From positions 23,601-87,600 of the forward strand of contig CAKUFA010000005.1 in assembly GCA_934647165.1 (NCBI GenBank): a DNA stretch of 64,000 nucleotides, given 5' to 3'. Each line of letters opens with the position of its first letter. Position 1 is the first letter of the stretch. A model generated the notes under the pieces. It was not told the origin of the DNA, did not search any database, and saw nothing but the letters and a program-made list of their open reading frames with translations. Made by a program: the position numbers and the translations under genes. This document shows positions 51,846 to 60,361 of this stretch, in pieces. Source of the DNA: an uncultured Clostridia bacterium (GTDB taxonomy: Bacteria; Bacillota; Clostridia; Christensenellales; Aristaeellaceae).

Positions 51846-53432
51846 TTAGTTGGCCATGAAAGCGTCATAGGCCGCCTGCTTGTAGCTGATGGCACGGCTC
51901 AAGCCGTAGGCTTCCATCTGCGCCTGATAGGCGTCCCATCTTTCTTCCGTCAGTTCTTCCTTACCGGTGATCCACTTGGCTTCCATTTCCTCGCGATAGG
52001 TCTTCACGTTGTTGGTGATGGTCGCAAAGTCTTCGGAAGCATCGCTGGAGATGGCAGCGCCCGCCGGATACATATAGTTGCCGAAGTCCGTCACGGTCCA
52101 CTTGGTCGCGCCGTCCTTCTGGGCGGTGTACACGGCCAGCTGCTGACCCACGCGCTTGTCGCTGATGGTCGCACCATTGGAAGGACGGGCATAGATCGCC
52201 TGCGCCTGCGCAATGGTCAGGCCATTGGGGTTTTTCAGCACCAGGTCAGTGTAATAGGGCAGGCCGTCCACCATGGTGTAGCTTTCGCCCTCGGTGCCCC
52301 AGTTGCTGTTCATCAGACCCTCTTCGGAGTAGAACCAGTTGAGCAGATACAGCGCCGCATCAACATTCTTGCACTGGGTGGAAATGGCCACGGAGGAGCC
52401 AGAAGCATCGTAAAGGCCGTTCATCTTGACAAACTTGGCCGGAACGCCCTTTTCCTTCTGCACAGGCACGGTGGTGGCAATGTCCGTTTCATCCTTGATG
52501 ATGCCTGCCTCAAGCAGCGGCGGGATGATGTTGGAGGTGCCGCCGGAGGAAGCGTCATACATGCAGAACACCTGACCGGCCGCCATCAGCTTGCGAACGT
52601 CGCCGGCCTTCTTATGGGTCAGATAGTCAGGGTCAATCAGGCCCTCGGCATACCAGCTGCTCAGCTTCTTAAGAAGATTGTAATAGTTGTCCTCCACCTG
52701 GCCGAACTTCACCACGCCGTCTTCAACGTAATAGTCCCAATAGGCGTCAAAGCCGGAAGCAAAGATGTTGTTCAGCCATTCGGTGCGGGTGGCAAAGGGG
52801 ATCATGTCCGGATGCGCAGCCTTTACGGCATGCAGCACGGTGTCCCACTCGTCGATAGTTTCCGGCACTTCCAGCTTCAGCTCATCCAGGATGTCCTTGC
52901 GCATGAAGAAGCCGGAGGTGAACAGGCCGCTGTTGCCCTCGGTGGTGGTGCCGCGCAGGAAGGGTACTGCGTAGTAGTGACCATCGGAGGTCTTCACGGA
53001 CTTGTTGATAATCTCATTTTCGTCCAGCACAGCCTTCATGTTGTCCAGCTTGCCGCTTTTCAGTGCGTCATCCAGGGAGATGATCACGTCGTCGTCAATG
53101 GCCGCAGAGGGGCCGCCGGAATATGCCGTCCAGTTGGTCTCGATGATGTCGGGGTACTCGCCGCCCGCCACCATCAGGTTGAACTCGGCGCTTTCGTTGC
53201 CCAGCGCGGGATGAATGAACTCAATCTCGATGCCGGTGGCTTCGTTTACGCGCTTATACCATTCGCTTTCAGCCAGGTTGGAGAAAACGCCGCTGGCTTT
53301 TTCGTCAAAGCGCAGCCAGTAGGTCAGCTTCGTGCCGGCATAGGGCTTGTCGCCCTCCGCCACAGCTGCGGGCATGATGAGCATCGTCGCCATCATTGCC
53401 AGTGCCAGAACCATTGCAAGGATCTTTTTCAT
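51846..53432 (-). CDS. Extracellular sugar-binding protein family 1 (LplA-type)
   Basis: 528 residues, the large LplA size class. Signal peptide about 1-25 (MKKILAMVLALAMMATMLIM, ending AAVA-E) without lipobox cysteine. LTYWLRFDEKASGVFSNLAE and NEATGIEIEFIHPA at the start, FLRGTTTEGNSGLFTSGFFM RKDILDEL in the hinge region, and RTEWLNNIFASGFDAYW are typical of binding proteins that work with LplB/LplC. Binds the imported oligosaccharide at the surface. AGGAGG seven bases before the ATG at 53432. Confidence 0.9.
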   Translation of the reverse strand: MKKILAMVLALAMMATMLIMPAAVAEGDKPYAGTKLTYWLRFDEKASGVFSNLAESEWYKRVNEATGIEIEFIHPALGNESAEFNLMVAGGEYPDIIETNWTAYSGGPSAAIDDDVIISLDDALKSGKLDNMKAVLDENEIINKSVKTSDGHYYAVPFLRGTTTEGNSGLFTSGFFMRKDILDELKLEVPETIDEWDTVLHAVKAAHPDMIPFATRTEWLNNIFASGFDAYWDYYVEDGVVKFGQVEDNYYNLLKKLSSWYAEGLIDPDYLTHKKAGDVRKLMAAGQVFCMYDASSGGTSNIIPPLLEAGIIKDETDIATTVPVQKEKGVPAKFVKMNGLYDASGSSVAISTQCKNVDAALYLLNWFYSEEGLMNSNWGTEGESYTMVDGLPYYTDLVLKNPNGLTIAQAQAIYARPSNGATISDKRVGQQLAVYTAQKDGATKWTVTDFGNYMYPAGAAISSDASEDFATITNNVKTYREEMEAKWITGKEELTEERWDAYQAQMEAYGLSRAISYKQAAYDAFMAN

Positions 53433-53491
53433 GGGTCTACCTCCTCTTTTTTTAATCAAGAAACGGCTTAAGCCGTTGATGATTCAACTTT

Positions 53492-54646
53492 TCACACTTC
53501 CAGCCGGAAGCCCGCCTCCCGGGGCAGCTTCCACTGCGCTGCGCTTTTCTGGAAAATGTCTTCGATATCGCGAATGCTGCGATAGGTGTCATCCTCATCC
53601 GACCAGGTTTCCACCAGCGCCGGATTCACTGGAAGGATGGGGGTTTGCTGCACCAGGCGCACCGCGCGGATGTGGGGAATTTCTGCCGGAATGCCGCAGC
53701 TGGGCGTTCCGTCGTGCTTGACGCACTCCAGGCAGTCATACAGCTTTTGCAGCCGCTCGCCCGGGGCGATCTGACCGTAGTCGATCACCGTTCCGTCCTC
53801 CAGCTCCGCCTGATAACCGGGTTTCCTCGGAGCATAGGTCACCGTGGCATGCTCAAATTCCATCCGCCCGATCGGCCCCAGGTTCTTGGTTTTCAGCGCA
53901 TGCGTGGTGTAGTACAGCACTTCCGCGCCGTTTTCCATGTGGAACCGAAGGGCAGCCGTGTCATAGTTCTCCACATTAGGGTTGGCGCGGTACAGCTCCG
54001 CGTCCACACGCTCCACATTGCACGCAGAAGGCATATCCTTGCCCAGCAGGAAGGTCAGCATTTGGAAATTGTGAGCACAGGCATTGTTGAAGGGGCTGTC
54101 CAGCACTTCACGGCCGCCGGCGGTGATGTGTCCCGCCCAGTTGTTGCGCGCATAGTACTTTGCGCCCCGGCGCATGGCATGCACAACCTGAAGCCGCTTA
54201 GGCGCTCCGAAGCGTCCCGCGAGGATGTCCTTTTTGAGTGCCAGCACATCCCGCTGATAATTCAGCTGATAGCCAACCGCCAGGAACTTACCCGCTTCCG
54301 CCGCTGCTTCCGCCATGCGTTCCGCCTCTTCCTCATGCAGGCAAAGGGGCTTTTCGCACAGCACATTGCTGCCGTTTTTCAGGCACGTGAGGCTCATTTC
54401 CGTGTGGAACTGAATGGGCGAGGCAATGATCGCCAAATCCGCTTTGTGCTCCTGATAGAACGCATCCAGCGTGTGATATACCGGAATGCCCTTTTCCCGA
54501 ATAACGGGGAACTTCTCCTCGATATCCGGCATCACTTCGCAAATTCCTGCAATGTCCGCACCTACATCGTGCTCGGTCATTTCCTTCAAATAGATGTTGC
54601 CGTAGCCGCCTACCGCAACCAACAGCACCTGTGGTCTTTCACTCAT
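53492..54646 (-). CDS. Gfo/Idh/MocA oxidoreductase (third of three)
   Basis: 384 residues. VLLVAVGGYGNIYLKEMTEH is a Rossmann start (GxGxxG as GGYGNI), NVLCEKPLCLHEEEAERM is the EKP segment, and the C-terminal domain has HITAGGREVLDSPFNNACAH NFQML. It is more distant from the other two: G-G-R-E replaces GGG and the usual GxHxxD is shifted to CAHNFQ. Its ATG lies inside the end of the GH43 gene (8-base overlap). Likely oxidises or reduces a sugar released by that enzyme; substrate unknown. Confidence 0.83.
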   Translation of the reverse strand: MSERPQVLLVAVGGYGNIYLKEMTEHDVGADIAGICEVMPDIEEKFPVIREKGIPVYHTLDAFYQEHKADLAIIASPIQFHTEMSLTCLKNGSNVLCEKPLCLHEEEAERMAEAAAEAGKFLAVGYQLNYQRDVLALKKDILAGRFGAPKRLQVVHAMRRGAKYYARNNWAGHITAGGREVLDSPFNNACAHNFQMLTFLLGKDMPSACNVERVDAELYRANPNVENYDTAALRFHMENGAEVLYYTTHALKTKNLGPIGRMEFEHATVTYAPRKPGYQAELEDGTVIDYGQIAPGERLQKLYDCLECVKHDGTPSCGIPAEIPHIRAVRLVQQTPILPVNPALVETWSDEDDTYRSIRDIEDIFQKSAAQWKLPREAGFRLEV

Positions 54647-56483
54647 AGCTCTTTTCCTCCATCATGGTCTCCCTGCGGCCACGGAACACAGCGCTGCCTT
54701 GCCCCACCGCAGCCATGCCCAACACTGCGCCGGTAAAGCGTTTACCCATCCGCAGCCCCTCATCGGTGAGATACTTTGCATGCACGCGGGCAAATTCGTG
54801 CCACACCCCGGTTTTTTCATATTCCAGCACGCGGGCCAGTCCGCTGGCGCGCACCCGCAGCTTTGCGCTGTTTCCCTGCCACGGGATGGAGGCCAGCTCC
54901 CTGGTTTCAGTTCCCGCATGCTCCAACGCGACTAGGCGGCAGCTCTCTTCCGTCTGCTCCAGCGCAAGCATGTACCAACTGTTTTCATCATAATAGCCCG
55001 CAAGCCCTGCTTTACCCGTCAGGTTCTCAACGTCAGCCTCCGCCTGCTGGATAAAAGCCGCTTCTTCCTGCCTGCGCGCCAGAAGGCTCACGCCGTCCAT
55101 CGCGCTCAGCTCAGCTCCGCCTCGCAGGATGAGGTTTTCGCCCTCCCAGCAGGCAAAGGTTGCCGGATCGGTTCTAGGAGCCACCCAGTCAATCTCCGCG
55201 CTCACCGGCACATCCTGCAAAAGCTTCCTTTGCAGGCAGCTCGGCCCTTTGAGGTGGTTGACCATCGGCCAGCCGTCCTGTGTCCACTCCATGGGGTCAA
55301 GCCCTGTTTCGCGTCCCATGAGGGTTGCGCCCTCAACCTGCCGTGTGCACAGATACAGCATTGCCCACCGGCCGTCCGCCAGCTGCAAAGGCTTGCCGTG
55401 CCCGCTGCGGCGGATATACGGTTCCGCCTGTTTGCGGCTGAGGATGGGGTTGAAGGGGCAAGGTTCATAGGGGCCTGTCAGGCAGCGGGAGCGTGCCACG
55501 GTTTCCGTGTGGTTCGGTCCCGTTCCGCCCTCTGCCTGGAACAGGTAGTACCACCCGTCCTTGCGCAAAAGGTGCGGCCCCTCGCTTTTTGTTTTCAACG
55601 TGCCCGCATAAATCAGGTGAGCTTCCTCGGCAAGGTCGCCCATCTCGGTCAAGCGGGCAATGCTTCCGCCGGGGTTCACAACCAGATATTTGGTGCCGTC
55701 GTCATCCACAAACAGAGATGGGTCGATGCCATCCACCGGCAGAAATTTCGGCGTGCTCCACGGCCCCTCCGGCTTTTCCGCCCAGCAAATCATCTGTTGG
55801 CGGAACGGCACCGTGTTGCGGCGCATGGTCGCCACAACCCAGAATCTCCTGCCGTCAAAGCTGATGTCCGGCGCCCAGTAGCCAAAGCCGCCAGGCAGCC
55901 CCTCCAGCCCATGGGCAGCCAAATCCTCCGCCGCATGGCCAATGGTCTCCCAATGCACCAGATCTCTGCTGTGGCTGATGGGCAGCCCTGGGAAAAAGGT
56001 GAACGTGGAGTTCACCATGTAATAGTCCTCCCCCACCCGTACCACCGACGGATCGGGGTGAAACCCGCGCGCCACAGGATTGCTGTAGCAATCCTCCAGC
56101 ATGAAGCCCAGCTGCCGCGTCAGATAGGCATATGCGCTTTGATCCTCCGCCTGAGCCGCCAGCGCCAGCGCCGTTTCGCCTGCACGGTCGCCCTGCATGG
56201 GGTCATAGCCCAGCACCTCCACGCAGAAGGCCACTGTGTCGCCATGCCCTGCCGCGCAGGCGCAATGCAGCACGTTCCATCCCCGTGCATCCGTGTCCAG
56301 GCAAATGCCATGGCAGCGGCTGCATAGGAGGCGCAGCACCGCCGTCTGCCCAAGGGACGCCGCCAGGCGAGGCAAGTCGCCCTTTTCCGCGCCCTGCAAG
56401 TTCGCCAGTTCGCCCCGTGCTATCATCCCCGCAAGGGTCTGCGTATCGCCCGCACGCACCAACGCCGTCAACTGCTCGTTCAT
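54639..56483 (-). CDS. Ankyrin-repeat/GH43 glycosidase fusion, cytosolic
   Basis: 614 residues. Residues about 3-128 are ankyrin-like repeats (DARGWNVLHCACAAGHGDTV, DRAGETALALAAQAEDQSAY). Residues about 131-430 are a five-bladed GH43 domain: base Asp144 in FHPDPSVVRVGEDYYMV, pKa-setting Asp in DGIDPSLFVDDDGTKYLVV, acid Glu in KSEGPHLLRKDGWYYLF. Residues about 440-610 form a beta-sandwich accessory domain. GH43 enzymes remove xylose, arabinose or related sugars. No signal peptide, so it acts in the cytosol. The ATG at 56483 overlaps the upstream stop by four bases. Ankyrin repeats on a bacterial GH43 are unusual; they may hold a partner enzyme of the pathway. Confidence 0.85.
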   Translation of the reverse strand: MNEQLTALVRAGDTQTLAGMIARGELANLQGAEKGDLPRLAASLGQTAVLRLLCSRCHGICLDTDARGWNVLHCACAAGHGDTVAFCVEVLGYDPMQGDRAGETALALAAQAEDQSAYAYLTRQLGFMLEDCYSNPVARGFHPDPSVVRVGEDYYMVNSTFTFFPGLPISHSRDLVHWETIGHAAEDLAAHGLEGLPGGFGYWAPDISFDGRRFWVVATMRRNTVPFRQQMICWAEKPEGPWSTPKFLPVDGIDPSLFVDDDGTKYLVVNPGGSIARLTEMGDLAEEAHLIYAGTLKTKSEGPHLLRKDGWYYLFQAEGGTGPNHTETVARSRCLTGPYEPCPFNPILSRKQAEPYIRRSGHGKPLQLADGRWAMLYLCTRQVEGATLMGRETGLDPMEWTQDGWPMVNHLKGPSCLQRKLLQDVPVSAEIDWVAPRTDPATFACWEGENLILRGGAELSAMDGVSLLARRQEEAAFIQQAEADVENLTGKAGLAGYYDENSWYMLALEQTEESCRLVALEHAGTETRELASIPWQGNSAKLRVRASGLARVLEYEKTGVWHEFARVHAKYLTDEGLRMGKRFTGAVLGMAAVGQGSAVFRGRRETMMEEKSYE

Positions 56484-58204
56484 GCTCTTTCCTCTTGCTC
56501 GCGATATTTGCGCCACACGCGTTCAAACCACTGGTCGCGTTCAGGAATGGGCCGCGCCTGCCGCCGATAGCTTTCGCCATGCCGGGTTATCAGCACGCCC
56601 GTATCCTCATGCGTCATGCTGTACAGCATGGCGCTGAGCACCTCGCGCTGGGTTTCCATCATGTCCCACAACCGCAGGCGCATTTCCGCCAGCGGATCGC
56701 CCGGCTCCACCAGGCGCACGTTCTCCCGCAGCTCCTCCAGGCGCTTGTACATCGTGCGAATGCCTTCTTCATCCCGCAGGAACGCCGCGTGGCGCGTCAT
56801 GGCCTTCTGAAGCCCCAGGATGATCTCCGCCGGGTTTCCTTCAGGCGCCACCGGCATCTCCAGGGCAATTTCATCATCCGTCACCTGCCGGCGGCTTTCC
56901 CGGGCAATGTGCCTTGCCGCCCGCATGGAGCCCACCTGCGTGCTGTTGAGCGCCGTTCCTCCCGGCCGATACTGTCCAAAGGTACCCGCCGCCTCTCCGC
57001 ACACATACAAGCCAGGCACGCAGGTCTGCCAGGATGCATCCACCGCAACGCCGCCGTTGTGGTGCTGGGCGCACACCTGCACCTCCAGCATTTCTTTCTC
57101 CAGGTCAATGCCATGGTCGCGATAAAGCTCAATGGCAGGCGCGTTGATGGCGCGCAGCCGCTCAATAGGCGTTTTCTGTGTGGCGCCGCAGTTGACCAGA
57201 TAGTCCCTCGCTTCGTCACTCAGCTTCTCCATGGCAAACCCGGTGGGGTTTCGGCGATAATCCATGTAGACTTTTCGCCCAAGGTCGTTCTCCTGCTTGA
57301 CCAGCATGTCCACCCGGGAAGAGCCATGCGCCTTGCGAGGGTCGTAAGGCCACTGGTATCCCTTGAGGAACACCCTGTTCAGCGCGTCTTCTTCCCCCAG
57401 CGCCTCGGCGAGAAAGTCGTGCTCCATGCCCGCTTCATCCACCGATACATAGCGCGGCAGCGCCTGCTGATAGCTGCCGGACACATTCCAGCGGAACTTG
57501 ACCGACGCCAGGCCATATTGCCAGCAGTCCAGGTTCTCGCCCTCTGCCCCTGTCTCAAAAGCCATGCCGCTCATACCCAGCTGACTCACCGGATACACGC
57601 TGGCATGATAGATGGCCGCCGGACCGCCCGTTGCCAACACCACGTGGGCGCAGCGAATCAGCACCCATTCGCGGTCGTTTGTGTCCAGGCACAAAACGCC
57701 CTGCACGCCGTCCTTCCCCGTGAGAATGCGGCAGGCCATCAGGCCATCCAGCACCTGCACGCCGCGCGCACGCACGCTTTTTTCCAGCGCTTCGGTCATG
57801 TATTTGCTTGTCAGCGGCCCAGCCGAAGAAGCGCGCCGCCGTACATCGTGATCCGTCTGATAGCCTACATATTCCCCATATTCATTCATGGGGAACGGCA
57901 CGCCCAGCCCTGCCAGTTTCAGGAAGCACGCGGCGCTGCCCGCGGCCTCACACAAGGCCGTGTCACCATCCACATCCTCACGCTTGAGGGTTTGCGTCAT
58001 CTCACCCACACTGTCGTCCTCGTCACCTGCAAGGGACAGTTTGTAGTAGGTCTGCTTATCGCTGCCGGTGTTGCGGCTGGTGCCATGGTTCATGCCTTCT
58101 GTAACCAGCAGCACTTCTTCGCCCATGGCGCTGAGCCAGTCCGCCGCATTCAGCCCTGCGCAGCCTGACCCGATGACCACCGAGCGGGTCACGATTTCTT
58201 TCAT
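56480..58204 (-). CDS. FAD-dependent fumarate-reductase-type flavoprotein
   Basis: 574 residues, succinate dehydrogenase/fumarate reductase flavoprotein family. FAD-binding SVVIGSGCAGLNAADWLSAM G at the N-terminus, AHVVLATGGPA, the second FAD segment VPGLYVCGEAAGTFGQYRPG GTALNS, and a helical C-terminal domain with EMRLRLWDMM. HHNGGVAVD stands where HxxGG is usual in this family (substrate/FAD His). It probably reduces an activated double bond or oxidises the reverse. No signal peptide or heme motif. GGAGG lies eight bases before the ATG at 58204; a GTG two codons earlier is less likely. Confidence 0.85.
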   Translation of the reverse strand: MKEIVTRSVVIGSGCAGLNAADWLSAMGEEVLLVTEGMNHGTSRNTGSDKQTYYKLSLAGDEDDSVGEMTQTLKREDVDGDTALCEAAGSAACFLKLAGLGVPFPMNEYGEYVGYQTDHDVRRRASSAGPLTSKYMTEALEKSVRARGVQVLDGLMACRILTGKDGVQGVLCLDTNDREWVLIRCAHVVLATGGPAAIYHASVYPVSQLGMSGMAFETGAEGENLDCWQYGLASVKFRWNVSGSYQQALPRYVSVDEAGMEHDFLAEALGEEDALNRVFLKGYQWPYDPRKAHGSSRVDMLVKQENDLGRKVYMDYRRNPTGFAMEKLSDEARDYLVNCGATQKTPIERLRAINAPAIELYRDHGIDLEKEMLEVQVCAQHHNGGVAVDASWQTCVPGLYVCGEAAGTFGQYRPGGTALNSTQVGSMRAARHIARESRRQVTDDEIALEMPVAPEGNPAEIILGLQKAMTRHAAFLRDEEGIRTMYKRLEELRENVRLVEPGDPLAEMRLRLWDMMETQREVLSAMLYSMTHEDTGVLITRHGESYRRQARPIPERDQWFERVWRKYREQEERA

Positions 58205-58206
58205 GT

Positions 58207-58953
58207 TCACAGCCTCCTGAGGGCAAACCCGCCATCAGCGTCCAGCACTTGCCCGGCGGAATAATCCAGCAGCCCCGAGCAGCAAGCCAGCACCATCTTT
58301 GCCACATCAACCGGCTTGCCAAAACGGCGCACCGGCAAAAGTCCCTCGTCAATCAGCTTTTGGTATTTGCCGTGAACCACCTGCGTCATGTCCGTATCAA
58401 TGATGCCGGGGCGCACCTCAAACACTGGGATGCCTTCCTGTGCCAGGCGGTCAGCGAAAAGCTTGGTCACCATGCCTACGCCTGCCTTGCTGATGCAGTA
58501 TTCCCCGCGGGAGGTGCTGGAAGTGTAGGCCGACATGCTGCCGATGTTCACAATCCTCGGCTGATAATCTTCGTCCAGAGTCTTCTTCCCCTCGATCATG
58601 GCGCGGGCCGCCTGCTGGCACATGAACATGGTGCCCTTCAGGTTCACGCCCGTCACCCGGTCGAAGCTCTCTTCCGTCATTTCCAGGATATCCCGGCGCT
58701 CCAGCGGCGCAACGCCCGCATTGTTCACCAGCACATCCAGCCTTCCATAGGTGGCTATCACCCAATCAATGATTGCCTTGCGCTGTTCGCTTTCCGCAAT
58801 GTTCAGCCTATGGTAGGGGCGATCCTCCGGTAAGTCGGCAGGCCGTTCACTTCTGGTGCCGCAATACACCACCGTGTAGCCGTTGTCATGCAGAAGATCC
58901 GCGATACCGCGTCCAATGCCCCGGCTGGAACCGGAAACCAACGCTACTTTCAC
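58207..58953 (-). CDS. Short-chain dehydrogenase/reductase
   Basis: 248 residues, classical SDR. VALVSGSSRGIGRGIADLL holds the TGxxxGxG-type cofactor site, NNAG is present in VLVNNAGVAPL, and the catalytic Ser and YxxxK are in IVNIGSMSAYTSSTSRGEYC ISKAG. An Asn is kept before them (GVNLKGTMF). Reduces or oxidises a carbonyl/hydroxyl with NAD(P). It sits between the OYE-type and fumarate-reductase-type genes, overlapping the former by four bases and ending two bases before the latter, so the three enzymes are made together. Confidence 0.9.
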   Translation of the reverse strand: MKVALVSGSSRGIGRGIADLLHDNGYTVVYCGTRSERPADLPEDRPYHRLNIAESEQRKAIIDWVIATYGRLDVLVNNAGVAPLERRDILEMTEESFDRVTGVNLKGTMFMCQQAARAMIEGKKTLDEDYQPRIVNIGSMSAYTSSTSRGEYCISKAGVGMVTKLFADRLAQEGIPVFEVRPGIIDTDMTQVVHGKYQKLIDEGLLPVRRFGKPVDVAKMVLACCSGLLDYSAGQVLDADGGFALRRL

Positions 58954-60248
58954 AGCTTGTACACCTCCCGGTCGTGCACAATGCAGCCCGCGGGCCGTCC
59001 GGCGCGCAGCAGCACGGCACAGCCGCCGCAGGCCATGCAGACATTCTTTGGGTCAATGCAGCCATTTTTGCGCAGCTCCTGCACAAAATTCGGATCGGCG
59101 AAAGCCATGCGGCCAAAGCCGGCCATGGCGCAGTGACCGCCCGCCACCATGCCTGCCGCCAGGTTCGGCGCAAACTTCCGCAGATAGCTGAACGCACTGC
59201 CGATCACCGGCAGCTCCGGGTGTGCGTGCTGAATCTCGCTCAGCCCCTTCATCATCCGCCCCAGCCCCTCGATGGGATGCTCATCCGGCACATAGTTGCC
59301 GTGGTCATAGGGGCGGTTCACATGCGGATTCCGGTAGGGATTGCCCATGGTGATGTCGATCACCGGGATGCGGAATTCCTTTTCCAGCTCGCCCACCAAA
59401 CGGATCGGCTCGGTCATGTCCGGTTCCAGGCTACCCTCATGCACACCGAAGCCATAGGGATAAGGGAAGCCGTCATAAGCATTCAGCCGGCTGGTGAGGA
59501 AGAAGCTCTCACTTTTTACTTCCGCCTGCGCAGCGCGATAGGCGTTTTTCAGGAACCGGGTGCGGTTCTCATAGCTGCCGCCATATTCGCCCGGCCTGGT
59601 GTAGGCGCTGAGCAGCTCGCAGGCCAGATAGCGATGGCAGCACTTCACATCCATGCCGTCGAACCCGGCCTCCTGGCACAGCTTCGCCGTGGGGCCGAAA
59701 GCCGCTTCATACCGGCGCAGCGCGTCATCGGACAGGATGCGCTCCTTGGGCAGGGGCGTATCCTCCAGGGGCGGGCAGTTATAAGCAATCAGCGGTTCCG
59801 GATAACCGTGAGGCTTGGAATAGCGGCCGGAATTGGTGGCCTGCATCACAATCACCGGCGCGTAGCCGTTCTCCTTCATGCACGTTTCACGGATATCATC
59901 GGTCAGGCGCTTGAAGGCATCCACGTTCTTTTCCGTCAGATACAGCTGGTGGGCGCTGGCGCGGCCTTCCGGCACTGTGGCCACCGCTTCAAACCAGATC
60001 AGCCCCGGGCCTGCCTTGGCAAAGCGTTCGTAGCGGCGGATGGTCAGTTCGCCCGGCGCACCGTCTTCGGTGCCGTCCGTTCCTTCCATGGGCTGAAAAG
60101 CAATGCGGTTCTCCGCCGTGTGCGCGCCGATCTTCAGCGGCTGATACAACACGGACGTATCCTTTTCCATGGGTAAAAAGGCGCCCATTTCTTTGGCTTT
60201 TTCCAGAACCTCATCCAGCGTGACATAATGGAATGTTTCGTGCAACAT
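58950..60248 (-). CDS. Old Yellow Enzyme-type flavin oxidoreductase with Fe-S motif
   Basis: 432 residues. FMN-binding TIM barrel of the OYE/2,4-dienoyl-CoA reductase group: NRIAFQPMEGTDGTEDG, VIVMQATNSGRYSKP, LCQEAGFDGMDVKCCHRYLA followed by YGGSYENRTRF. A cysteine cluster CMACGGCAV plus a later Cys near the C-terminus suggests a 4Fe-4S cluster. The second (FAD/NADH) half of dienoyl-CoA reductase, about 230 residues, is absent, so electrons must come from another protein. It probably reduces an activated C=C bond. First gene of the operon, behind the divergent AraC regulator. Confidence 0.87.
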   Translation of the reverse strand: MLHETFHYVTLDEVLEKAKEMGAFLPMEKDTSVLYQPLKIGAHTAENRIAFQPMEGTDGTEDGAPGELTIRRYERFAKAGPGLIWFEAVATVPEGRASAHQLYLTEKNVDAFKRLTDDIRETCMKENGYAPVIVMQATNSGRYSKPHGYPEPLIAYNCPPLEDTPLPKERILSDDALRRYEAAFGPTAKLCQEAGFDGMDVKCCHRYLACELLSAYTRPGEYGGSYENRTRFLKNAYRAAQAEVKSESFFLTSRLNAYDGFPYPYGFGVHEGSLEPDMTEPIRLVGELEKEFRIPVIDITMGNPYRNPHVNRPYDHGNYVPDEHPIEGLGRMMKGLSEIQHAHPELPVIGSAFSYLRKFAPNLAAGMVAGGHCAMAGFGRMAFADPNFVQELRKNGCIDPKNVCMACGGCAVLLRAGRPAGCIVHDREVYKL

Positions 60249-60361
60249 GACACATATCCCCTTGCTATTTCTTATTATCTATGATAAAGTATAAAACGGT
60301 TTGCAAATGCGCAGATTTTTCATGAAAGTATGTAAATTCATTTCACAGGAGATGAAAGCGC
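60249..60361. promoter_or_regulatory. Divergent control region between operon and AraC gene
   Basis: 113 AT-rich bases between two outward-facing starts. The minus-strand side has TATACT near 60285 and a palindrome TTTGCAAA around 60300, which might be part of an AraC-family operator. I cannot assign -35/-10 pairs with confidence on either strand. This is the only obvious place where the whole minus-strand operon can be switched on. Confidence 0.5.
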
